Assembly: GCA_031553755.1 (NCBI GenBank)
Contig: JAVBKZ010000120.1
Span: 1-34,480 of the forward strand
Direction of reading: 5' to 3'
From: JAIRVZ01 sp031553755
Lineage (GTDB): Bacteria > Bacteroidota > Bacteroidia > Bacteroidales > Azobacteroidaceae
Length of the DNA stretch: 34,480 nucleotides
The translations under genes were made by a program, and so were the position numbers. Below the pieces are notes generated by a model, which searched no databases, was not told where the DNA came from, and worked only from the letters and a program-made list of their open reading frames with translations. Shown here one piece after another: positions 15,749 to 23,145 of the stretch. Positions within the stretch are counted from its first letter, which is position 1. The number at the start of each line of letters is the position of its first letter.

Positions 15749-16507
15749 GTGAAAAAAGAAGAATCGGCTTATTCTGCCGACAAAGGAATCGTCATTATTC
15801 CGACATACAACGAAAAAGAAAATATAGAGAAAATCATTCGGGCGGTTTTTATATTAGAACATCCGTTTGACATTTTGGTTATTGATGATGGTTCTCCCGA
15901 TGGAACAGCGGCTATTGTTAAAAGATTGCAGCAAGAAGAATTTGAAGGTAGATTAAATCTGATAGAACGACAAGGAAAACAAGGTTTGGGAACCGCGTAT
16001 ATCAGAGGATTTAAATGGGCTATCGAACATCGTTATGACTATATTTTCGAAATGGATGCCGATTTTTCACATAATCCTGCCGACCTTTTGAGACTTTATG
16101 CCGCATGCCTTTCGGATGGCGCGGATGTGGCGATTGGTTCCCGTTACATTTCGGGAGTAAATGTAGTGAATTGGCCTATTGGGCGTGTGTTGATGTCGTA
16201 TTTTGCCTCGAAATACGTGCAATTTGTTATGCGGATGAAAATCGCTGATACTACTGCCGGTTTTGTTTGTTATAAACGTAAAGTTTTGGAAAATATAGAT
16301 TTAGATAATATTCGTTTTAAAGGATATGCTTTTCAAATAGAAATGAAATTTACCGCTTATCGATTGGGATTTAAATTAAAAGAAATACCCATTATATTTA
16401 TTAACCGGGTAGAAGGCGTTTCAAAAATGAATGGAGGTATTTTTGGAGAAGCGCTCTTCGGAGTTATACAATTGAAATGGAATAGTCTTTTTCAACGAAA
16501 AAAATAA
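15749..16507 (+). CDS. Polyprenol-phosphate mannose synthase-like GT2 glycosyltransferase
   Basis: 252 residues with a GTG start. GT-A fold motifs in order: IIPTYNEKENI (16-26), VIDDGSPDGT (44-53, nucleotide-binding Asp46-Asp47), GLGTAYIRGFKWA, and EMDADFSHNP (metal-binding DxD at 103-105). GSRY(I)SG follows. This series is characteristic of dolichol-phosphate mannosyltransferase (DPM1-like) proteins, which move mannose or another hexose from a nucleotide sugar to a polyprenyl phosphate. There is no C-terminal membrane pair, so it is the soluble DPM1-like form. A hairpin follows the stop. The exact sugar donor is not readable. Confidence 0.88.
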   Translation: MKKEESAYSADKGIVIIPTYNEKENIEKIIRAVFILEHPFDILVIDDGSPDGTAAIVKRLQQEEFEGRLNLIERQGKQGLGTAYIRGFKWAIEHRYDYIFEMDADFSHNPADLLRLYAACLSDGADVAIGSRYISGVNVVNWPIGRVLMSYFASKYVQFVMRMKIADTTAGFVCYKRKVLENIDLDNIRFKGYAFQIEMKFTAYRLGFKLKEIPIIFINRVEGVSKMNGGIFGEALFGVIQLKWNSLFQRKK

Positions 16508-16512
16508 CACCC

Positions 16513-16535
16513 TCCTAAAATCCTCCCCTTTAGGA
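16513..16535. terminator. Hairpin TCCTAAA/TTTAGGA
   Basis: TCCTAAA (16513-16519) pairs with TTTAGGA (16529-16535) across the loop atcctcccc. The word style (cctcctaaaatcctcccc) is another pyrimidine-rich intergenic repeat type. It sits 5 nt after the glycosyltransferase stop. There is no T-run, so terminator strength is unclear. Confidence 0.4.
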
Positions 16536-16559
16536 AATATAGGGTCTAAATTCTTAAAT

Positions 16560-17681
16560 ATGAAATCATTTTTTGTCATTGTTTTTTTAGTTTACTCATT
16601 GATTAATGCCTACATTTTTCTAAGAGGATTTCAGGCAATACCTTCGGGATTTATTCCCAGATTAACTTATAGCATATTATTTATCCTGATTGCATTTTCG
16701 TTCATAGTAGCAATGATAGGACGTAACACTTTGCCATTAGGCTTATTAAAAGTGATGTACGCTGTCGGGACAACCTGGCTTGCCTGTATGATGTACTTCT
16801 TACTTTTCTTTTTGTTTACAGATATAATAGGATTGTTAAACAAGTGGTTACATTTTTTACCTGAAAATATAACGTCTCATTTCAGGCAAATTCAAGTAGT
16901 ACTTACATCCATTGTAATTGTTGTAATGTTGATATTCGGATATTATAAATTTACGCATCCTTCAGTAAATGAATTAGATATAAAAATAGATAAAAAAGCG
17001 GGCGACAAAAAAAAATTGCGGGTCGTTGCTATCAGCGATATTCATTTAGGATTATTAATTGATAAAAAACGTTTCAGTTGGTATGTCAACCGAATCAATT
17101 CGTTGAAACCAGATGTGATTCTGATTGCCGGAGATATTGTCGATAATAGTGTACGCCTGTTAAACATAGAACATTTAGAAGAAGAATTAAATCGCTTGCA
17201 AGCTCCATTGGGAATATATTCCTGTCTTGGAAACCATGAATATATAAGTGGAATCGATGAAAGTCTTGAATTTTTGAACAAAACTAAAATAAAACTGTTA
17301 AAAGACAGTGTCGTCAATGTCGATAATTCTTTTTGGATCATCGGAAGAGATGACAGAAGTGTAACAAAACGAAAATCATTGAAAAATTTGGTGGCGGAAG
17401 TCGGAGATAAAACTCAACCCATATTTTTATTAGATCATCAACCATATTATTTGGACGACGCGAAAATAAATGGAGTCGATTTGCAGTTTTCCGGCCATAC
17501 GCACAACGGACAATTGTGGCCGGGTAATCTTTTTGTAAAACGAATGTATGAAGTTGGACATGGATATAAGCAAAAAGACAATCTGCATGTTTATGTTTCT
17601 TCCGGATTAACTTTATGGGGACCGCTTTTCCGGATAGGAACTGAATCTGAAATTACAGTGTTTAATGTTAAATTTAAATAA
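16560..17681 (+). CDS. Membrane-anchored metallophosphoesterase (first of tandem pair)
   Basis: 373 residues. Four hydrophobic helices lie within residues 1-130. The calcineurin-like phosphoesterase domain then has SDIHLG (Asp160, His162), AGDIVD (Asp192), GNHEY (Asn225, His226), LDHQP (His293) and SGHTHNGQLWPG (His313, His315). All two-metal ligands are in place. The layout matches YkuE/YaeI-like phosphodiesterases, some of which act on lipid or nucleotide phosphates; the substrate is unknown here. Its stop and the next start share one base (TAATG, 17679-17683), so translation of the paralogue is coupled. Confidence 0.88.
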   Translation: MKSFFVIVFLVYSLINAYIFLRGFQAIPSGFIPRLTYSILFILIAFSFIVAMIGRNTLPLGLLKVMYAVGTTWLACMMYFLLFFLFTDIIGLLNKWLHFLPENITSHFRQIQVVLTSIVIVVMLIFGYYKFTHPSVNELDIKIDKKAGDKKKLRVVAISDIHLGLLIDKKRFSWYVNRINSLKPDVILIAGDIVDNSVRLLNIEHLEEELNRLQAPLGIYSCLGNHEYISGIDESLEFLNKTKIKLLKDSVVNVDNSFWIIGRDDRSVTKRKSLKNLVAEVGDKTQPIFLLDHQPYYLDDAKINGVDLQFSGHTHNGQLWPGNLFVKRMYEVGHGYKQKDNLHVYVSSGLTLWGPLFRIGTESEITVFNVKFK

Positions 17682-18817
17682 TGCTTTTCTTTTTTCGTTC
17701 TATATTCGCGCAAACATTTTTAAATGCATTCCTTATTTATAGGATATGGAAAAGCCGTGACCTGTCATCCTTTTTTAAATATACATTATTAATAATATAT
17801 GTATGTGAAACTTTGTTATATTTCACAGGATTGTTATTTGGAAATAGACTTTCTGTTGATACCGTAAAAATAATTCAGGAAATAAATGGCGTTTGGGTTA
17901 TATTTCAATTATACCTGACTTTTCTTATCCTGATTTTCGATTTAATATTTTATTTTAAACGATATTTATATTTTTCAAAATTTCGGGAAAAGACAATTCG
18001 CCAAACGAAGATTATTGTTTTTAATTCAACCTTATTTTTTATAGGATTTCAACTTTATATTGGATATAATAACTATAAAAATCCCGTTGCCAAACATTTT
18101 GATTATACCTTCAATCAATCGCCAAATTCAGGAACGAAACCTTTGCAGACATATAAAATGGTGTTGGCTTCTGATATTCATCTCGGATATATCATAGGTA
18201 AAAATATGTTGGAAAAATATGTTGATTTAATAAATTCCCAACATCCTGATATTATCGTAATTAATGGAGATTTAATTGATTACGATATGCGTCCTCTAGT
18301 TGAGGGAAAAATGCAAGATGAATTGAAAAAATTGAAAGCGAATAAAGGTGTGTTTTTTATTCCGGGAAATCATGAATATAAATTAAACCCTGACATCAGG
18401 TTGAAATGGATTACTCAAAGCGGAATAACAATATTAAAAGATACCATAATTAATATAGATGAAAAATTATGGCTAATAGGCCGTGATGATGCAAGTAATA
18501 AAAAAAACAGAAAAACAATGCCGGATTTGATGACCGGATTTGATACCGGTAAGCCTTGTATCATGTTGGCACATCAACCAAAGGACATAAAAGAATCTTG
18601 TGAATGGAATATTCCTCTCACGTTATGCGGACATACACATCGTGGACAAGTCTTTCCTGCCAATCTATTATCTAATTGGTTATATACGAATTCCTATGGA
18701 TGGCAAAAACGAGGAAACTGTACTTCGTTTACAACAAGCGGACTTGGTTTATCCGGATTTCCACTACGGATAGGTAGCCGTTCAGAAATAATCGTTTTTG
18801 ATATTAAGATATATTGA
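17681..18817 (+). CDS. Membrane-anchored metallophosphoesterase (second of tandem pair)
   Basis: 378 residues, a paralogue of the preceding gene with the same plan: hydrophobic helices within residues 1-130, then the phosphoesterase domain with SDIHLG (Asp165, His167), NGDLID (Asp197), GNHEY (Asn230, His231), AHQPKD (His298) and CGHTHRGQVFPA (His318, His320). All metal ligands are retained, so both copies should be active. The membrane parts of the two proteins are clearly diverged, the catalytic parts less so, suggesting an old duplication with distinct partners or substrates. The start overlaps the previous stop by one base. The -33 box of the prfB promoter lies within its last codons. Confidence 0.88.
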   Translation: MLFFFRSIFAQTFLNAFLIYRIWKSRDLSSFFKYTLLIIYVCETLLYFTGLLFGNRLSVDTVKIIQEINGVWVIFQLYLTFLILIFDLIFYFKRYLYFSKFREKTIRQTKIIVFNSTLFFIGFQLYIGYNNYKNPVAKHFDYTFNQSPNSGTKPLQTYKMVLASDIHLGYIIGKNMLEKYVDLINSQHPDIIVINGDLIDYDMRPLVEGKMQDELKKLKANKGVFFIPGNHEYKLNPDIRLKWITQSGITILKDTIINIDEKLWLIGRDDASNKKNRKTMPDLMTGFDTGKPCIMLAHQPKDIKESCEWNIPLTLCGHTHRGQVFPANLLSNWLYTNSYGWQKRGNCTSFTTSGLGLSGFPLRIGSRSEIIVFDIKIY

Positions 18818-18826
18818 CTACCTTTG
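18797..18826 (+). promoter_or_regulatory. Promoter of prfB
   Basis: TTTG at 18797-18800 and TACCTTTG at 18819-18826, 18-nt spacer, followed by cgcccc. The -33 box lies inside the 3' end of the metallophosphoesterase gene and the -7 box just past its stop. Predicted transcript start near 18833, leaving a leader of about 90 nt filled by an inverted repeat. Confidence 0.6.
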
Positions 18827-18837
18827 CGCCCCTAATC

Positions 18838-18911
18838 AGTTCACGAGTTGAGAAGTAAACAAGTAGACAAGTTTATTTGCAACTACTCGTATACTTGTAT
18901 ACTCGTCAACT
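18838..18911. repeat. 29-bp imperfect inverted repeat in the prfB leader
   Basis: Arm 18838-18866 (agttcacgagttgagaag...) and arm 18883-18911 (...tatactcgtcaact) are complementary at 23 of 29 positions, with a 16-nt loop. Both arms are built from variants of one word (acgagt / caagta / tatacaagt). Placed between the prfB -7 box and its start codon, the element would be transcribed and could fold in the leader. Confidence 0.6.
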
Positions 18912-18925
18912 AAATTACTAAATAA

Positions 18926-20039
18926 ATGATAACGACAGACCAATTACGTGAAGTATTGGAGCGCGAGTCCGCGCTGAGGGGGTATCTTTGACATCGATGC
19001 CAAGACAATTCAATTAGAAGAAGAAGAACTTCGTACGCAAGATCCTGAATTTTGGACAGATGCTAAACGAGCGGACGAAGTAATGCAAAAAATCAGGGGA
19101 TTAAAAAACTGGATCGAAGGTTACAAACAAGTAAAATCTGCTGTTGAAGAACTCCAATTAGCTTTTGATTTCGTAAAAGAAGGTATCACCACCGAACAAG
19201 AGGTTGATGAGGCATATTCGCGGGTTTTGGAACAATTGGAAAACCTGGAAATGAAAAATATGCTCCGTCTCGAAGAAGACCATTTGGGAGCCGTGTTGAA
19301 AATTAACGCGGGAGCCGGAGGTACGGAAGCGCAAGATTGGGCGGAAATGCTTTATCGAATGTATTCTCGTTGGTGTGAAAAGCAAGGCTACAAAGTAACT
19401 GTCACAAACTGGTTGGATGGAGATGATGCCGGAATCAAAACTGTAACCCTTCAAGTTGAAGGTGATTACGCTTATGGATATTTGAAAAGTGAAAATGGGG
19501 TGCATCGTTTGGTGCGTGTTTCTCCTTATAACGCGCAAGGAAAACGCATGACTTCTTTTTCTTCTATCTCAGTTCTTCCGTTGGTTGATGACTCCATCGA
19601 AATAGACGTAAATCCCGGTGATATTACATGGGATACTTTCCGTTCGAGTGGGGCAGGAGGGCAAAATGTAAACAAAGTAGAAACCGGAGTACGTTTACAT
19701 TATAAATATAAAGATCCTGACACCGGCGAAGAAAAAGAAATCGTTATAGAAAACACCGAAAGTCGTTCCCAATTCGGAAATAAAGACAATGCTATCCGCT
19801 TGTTGAAGTCTCAATTGTATGATTTAGAACTGGAACGCCGTAGAAAAGCGTCCGCGAAAATCGAAGCGAATAAGAAAAAAATCGAGTGGGGGTCACAAAT
19901 CCGCAGTTATGTTTTTGACGACCGCAGGGTAAAAGATCACCGCACAGATTATCAAACTTCCAACGTACAGGCTGTAATGGATGGAGAAATCGATGAATTT
20001 ATCAAATCCTATTTAATGGAATTTGGTGGGGAATGTTGA
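18926..20039 (+). CDS. prfB: Peptide chain release factor 2, programmed +1 frameshift
   Basis: Translation starts at ATG 18926, gives 21 codons ending GYL, meets an in-frame TGA at 18989-18991, and by +1 slippage continues as GAC at 18990 to the TGA at 20037: 370 residues in all, the normal RF2 length. Peptidyl-hydrolase motif GGQ at about 244-246 (SSGAGGQNVNKVE). The codon-recognition tripeptide is SPY (199-201 in RVSPYNAQGK) where E. coli has SPF. RF2 reads UGA and UAA. Low RF2 promotes the shift, so the gene autoregulates. A gene call that starts at 19083 would lose the first 52 residues. Confidence 0.96.
18977..18992 (+). promoter_or_regulatory. RF2 +1 frameshift site
   Basis: AGGGGG (18977-18982) is an internal Shine-Dalgarno-like stimulator, followed by TAT, the slippery CTT (18986-18988) and the stop TGA with a C after it. 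Spacing and bases match the classical bacterial prfB site. It is one of very few strong Shine-Dalgarno-like sequences in this window. Confidence 0.95.
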
Positions 20040-20074
20040 AATATCTACAAATATCCACAAAAATTAACCTAAAT

Positions 20075-20106
20075 TTTGTTTAGTTCGTAAAAATGTAGTA
20101 ACATTG
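20075..20106 (+). promoter_or_regulatory. Promoter of tRNA-Ser
   Basis: TTTG at 20075-20078, a 20-nt spacer, and TAACATTG at 20099-20106 (one mismatch to TAnnTTTG). Start expected near 20113, about 24 nt before the tRNA. Confidence 0.55.
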
Positions 20107-20136
20107 CACTCGCATTCGTAAGGCATAATGAGAATT

Positions 20137-20224
20137 GGAGAGATGCTCGAGTGGTTGAAGAGGCACGCCTGGAAAGCGTGTATACCCCAAAAGGGTATCA
20201 GGGGTTCGAATCCCCTTCTCTCCG
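20137..20224 (+). tRNA. tRNA-Ser (anticodon GGA)
   Basis: 88 nt. Acceptor stem GGAGAGA / TCTCTCC with discriminator G at 20224; anticodon stem-loop CACGC-CTGGAAA-GCGTG gives anticodon GGA; a long variable arm (TACCCC-aaaa-GGGTA), as expected of class II serine tRNAs; T arm AGGGG-TTCGAAT-CCCCT. CCA is not encoded. No integrase or duplicated 3' end is visible nearby. Confidence 0.97.
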
Positions 20225-20445
20225 CTGTCATTTTTCAATTTTAAGTTTTTTTTTCTAGTTTACTTATAATTTGCGCTGTATTTTCCTTTATATTATTAAT
20301 TGTTTTTATAATTTACTTAGTGAACAAATAAACAGTAGTGTTGTTATATTATTGTTTCAAAACTGATAAGATCGGCTGTTAGTGCGATTTTTTCATGTTT
20401 TTTGTTATTCTATAGTATATGTTTTTTTATTTCGATAAAATCTTA

Positions 20446-20453
20446 TATATTTG
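20446..20453 (+). promoter_or_regulatory. -7 element of the ompA-type gene
   Basis: TATATTTG matches TAnnTTTG; the -33 position (20422-20425) is TTTT. The predicted transcript has a leader of about 90 nt. The 327-base spacer 20225-20551 contains this promoter and otherwise AT-rich DNA without a gene or a clear structure. Confidence 0.55.
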
Positions 20454-20551
20454 CAGCGCGTATGTACTTTTAAATTTTTACTTTACTAAGAGATTTGTAC
20501 TTACAGCTTGCATGCACAGGGTGGAAATAAACATTAATTAATTTTTTTTAT

Positions 20552-21766
20552 ATGAAACTAAAAATTTCTCTAGTTAGTTTGTTACTGACATTTGTTGCAG
20601 TTACATTTGCTCAAGAAGCGAAAACCTACAGTGAAACTGCGGGGTATAAGACGGCTTTTAAGCACAATAGTGCGGGAAGCAATTGGTTTATCCAATTGGG
20701 TGCCGGTGGTCAAATGCTGATTAATGACGAAAAGGTAGAGCCTACATTGTCTTTAGACGGTGTTACTTTGATGCCTGAATTCTCTATTGGAAAATGGTTT
20801 AATCCTTATTTAGGATTCCGTTTGAAAGGACAGGGCGGTTCTGTTCACTCTATTTATGATAACGCAGCATTAGATGGTACTGCTAATACGTTTGATGGAA
20901 TGTTGAAAAATAAGTACATTAACGGTCATGTAGATTTGTTATGGAATGTATCTAACTATTGGGGTAAATACAATTCTAAAAGAGTATTTAATTTTATTCC
21001 TTATGTAGGTTTGGGTTATTATTACAGAGATAAATCAGATCAAGTTTTATATTCACTAACTGATGCTACATATCCTCTTCCCGGTATACATACATCAGAA
21101 AATGGAATGGATGGACTTTCTTTGAACGCGGGTTTGATGTTCCAATTCCGTTTGAGCAACCATGTTGCTTTCCATGTTGATTTGGCAGGAATGTTGGTTG
21201 ATGATTATTTCGATAGAGTAACAGGAATGGGTCGTTATGATGCTGTAGCTTCTGCAAGCGCGGGATTTACATTTAATTTAGGTAAAACGTATTTTGAAGT
21301 TGTTGAACCGATGGATTATGGTTTGATTAATGACTTAAACGGCAAAATTAATGCCCTTCGTTCTGAAAACGAAATGTTGTCAAAACGTCCTGTTTCTTGT
21401 CCGGAATGTCCTAAAGTGGCTCCTGTTACAGCTCCTGCCGAAGTAAATTATGTTCCTAATGTAGTTTATTTCCGTTTGAATAGCGCGGTAGTTGATGCTA
21501 ACCAAAAAATCAGCATCTATAATACAGCTCAATTCATGAAGAATAGTGGAGAAAAAATCAAAGTAGTAGGTTATGCTGATAAAAAAACAGGAACATCGGC
21601 TTATAATTTGAAATTATCAGAACAACGCGCTAAAGCTGTTGCTAAAGAATTGACATCTAAATATGGTATTTCTTCTGATAAGATTGTTGTTGAATGGAAA
21701 GGTGCTAACGAACAACCATATCCGGAAAATAACTGGAACCGTGTTGTTATAATGAGTGCCCAATAA
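20552..21766 (+). CDS. OmpA-family outer-membrane protein
   Basis: 404 residues. Signal peptide 1-20 (ends VTFAQ). Residues ~40-255 form a beta-barrel rich in Gly and aromatic residues (FIPYVGLGYYYRD, ASAGFTFNLG). A short linker, likely coiled (NDLNGKINALRSENEML), and a Cys-Pro element (CPECPK) follow. The C-terminal OmpA domain (~302-404) starts at NVVYFRLNSAVVD and includes VVGYADKKTGTSAYNLKLSEQRAKAVA, with the NxxLSxxRA peptidoglycan-binding pattern. It anchors the outer membrane to peptidoglycan and is of the abundant Porphyromonas/Bacteroides OmpA type. Monocistronic: own promoter and a strong terminator right behind. Confidence 0.92.
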   Translation: MKLKISLVSLLLTFVAVTFAQEAKTYSETAGYKTAFKHNSAGSNWFIQLGAGGQMLINDEKVEPTLSLDGVTLMPEFSIGKWFNPYLGFRLKGQGGSVHSIYDNAALDGTANTFDGMLKNKYINGHVDLLWNVSNYWGKYNSKRVFNFIPYVGLGYYYRDKSDQVLYSLTDATYPLPGIHTSENGMDGLSLNAGLMFQFRLSNHVAFHVDLAGMLVDDYFDRVTGMGRYDAVASASAGFTFNLGKTYFEVVEPMDYGLINDLNGKINALRSENEMLSKRPVSCPECPKVAPVTAPAEVNYVPNVVYFRLNSAVVDANQKISIYNTAQFMKNSGEKIKVVGYADKKTGTSAYNLKLSEQRAKAVAKELTSKYGISSDKIVVEWKGANEQPYPENNWNRVVIMSAQ

Positions 21767-21774
21767 ATAAATAA

Positions 21775-21815
21775 AGCGCCTGCTTTGTAAAAGTAGGCTG
21801 CTTTTTATTTTATTC
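21775..21815 (+). terminator. Rho-independent terminator after ompA-type gene
   Basis: AGCGCCTGCTT (from 21775) pairs with AAGTAGGCTGCT (to 21802), with one bulge and one G-T pair, followed by TTTTTATTTTATT. Confidence 0.75.
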
Positions 21816-21857
21816 AATCCCAGCAAATTCCGATTATAGGTTTTGATTTGAATTAAA

Positions 21858-23075
21858 ATGAAACTTAAACAATGTATAGCATTCGTTCTATTATTCGGAG
21901 TTGCTTTCCCGGTATTTGGCGCAGTAAAAAATGAAATTGTCGAAGTTTTACAAAATGCCGGATTTGAAAATATAAAAGTGTTGAAAGAAGATTCCGCGGT
22001 TTATGTTTCTTATGAGAATTCTGTTTATCGTTGGAATGTAAAAGGAATAGCTGTCGTGTTAGATTCGATAGCTGCCCATACGGAATCTGAAAGCGTTCTT
22101 AATGTAGTTTTACTGAATATTGGAGTTCCTCAGGTTGTGATATCAACTAAATCTTCCGATTGGGTTCAGTTTAGAAATGAGAATTTGACTGCTTCTGAAT
22201 ATGAAAAGAAAATTTCGGTTTCGTATGAAACCGGTTTTTTCTGGAATAAATTAAACAGTCAACCGTCTGCTAATAAACCTTATTGGAAACCTGATTTGGT
22301 ATTGTATCCGCAATTGAAATTGACGAATATATATTTGGATAGAATGTACGATGTTCAAATCAATTTAGCTCCGGCTTTGGAATTTTCCTTGTGGAAAGGT
22401 GCTAAAGCGACAATGCAATGGGTTTTTCCTATTGTGAATTCGGAACGGACTTATGGTGTTGAAGATTCTTATATTCATCCGGGTTTTGTTACGCTAAGTC
22501 AACAATTTCAGCTTTGTAATCGTTTGTATACAAATGTAGTTGTCGGACTTTTTAATTCGAAAAGAGCGGGAGTTGATTGGGTGACCAATTATCATCTTAG
22601 CCAGTCGGTTTCTTTGAGAGCGGAACTTGCCTCTACCGGAGGTACATATATGGGAGAGCCTAAATATTGGTCTTTTGGTCGTTGGCAAAGAATTACCTGG
22701 TCGTTGGGTGGAAGTTATTTTAACGAATACTTTCAAGTACAACTAAAAGGAGCGGTTCAGAAGTTTATCGCCGGAGATACAGGCGCTCGTGTAGATTTGG
22801 TTCGGATGTTTGGAGAAGTTGGAGTCGGTTTTTATGGATTAGTAACCGAAGGCGAAAAAGATGCAGGATTCAATGTTGCTATTCCGTTGCCAGGTTCCAA
22901 ACGGACAAGGTGGAAAAATCAATTTAGAGTGATGTTGCCCAAATATTTCGATTGGGAATATGGAGTATCCAATAAATCAGTAACAGGCTCGTTTTTTGAA
23001 ACGAAACCTGATGAAAACAATGTTGAACATTTTTTCAACCCGGTATATCTTAAATCTCAGTTGTTAAATTTTTAA
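21858..23075 (+). CDS. YjbH/GfcD-like protein, helical domain plus C-terminal barrel
   Basis: 405 residues. Signal peptide 1-21 (ends VFG). Residues ~22-110 form a small alpha/beta domain: EIVEVLQNAGFENIKV, then AVYVSYENSVYRWNVKGIAVVLDSI, then VVLLNIGVPQVVIS. This resembles the central domain of YjbH/GfcD proteins, where an enteric protein has an AL..AGF..V......YVSYEN..YR pattern. The remaining ~290 residues look like an outer-membrane barrel, ending with FNVAIPLPG, FRVMLPKYFDWEYGV and a terminal aromatic (LLNF). It lacks the N-terminal GLxxTPxA barrel part, which is encoded separately at 24360. Expected role: outer-membrane step of exopolysaccharide export. Assignment is by remembered pattern. 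Confidence 0.65.
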   Translation: MKLKQCIAFVLLFGVAFPVFGAVKNEIVEVLQNAGFENIKVLKEDSAVYVSYENSVYRWNVKGIAVVLDSIAAHTESESVLNVVLLNIGVPQVVISTKSSDWVQFRNENLTASEYEKKISVSYETGFFWNKLNSQPSANKPYWKPDLVLYPQLKLTNIYLDRMYDVQINLAPALEFSLWKGAKATMQWVFPIVNSERTYGVEDSYIHPGFVTLSQQFQLCNRLYTNVVVGLFNSKRAGVDWVTNYHLSQSVSLRAELASTGGTYMGEPKYWSFGRWQRITWSLGGSYFNEYFQVQLKGAVQKFIAGDTGARVDLVRMFGEVGVGFYGLVTEGEKDAGFNVAIPLPGSKRTRWKNQFRVMLPKYFDWEYGVSNKSVTGSFFETKPDENNVEHFFNPVYLKSQLLNF

Positions 23076-23145
23076 TGAATCAGATTTAGCGTATATATGA
23101 TTATTAATCAATGAAATTTTAGTATTAATTATAAAATTGTTTAAA

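Noticed and set aside
7548..18911. CRISPR arrays
   Set aside because: The word repeats are short, degenerate, not evenly spaced and mirror-arranged; no cas genes are present.
19158..19538. 126-codon minus-strand frame inside prfB
   Set aside because: Antisense to conserved RF2 sequence.
19083..20039. RF2 as a 318-residue protein starting at 19083
   Set aside because: The upstream 52 residues and frameshift site are unmistakable; the shorter form is an artefact of the in-frame TGA.
20137..20224. tRNA-Ser as an integration site
   Set aside because: No integrase nearby and no second copy of the tRNA 3' end seen downstream.
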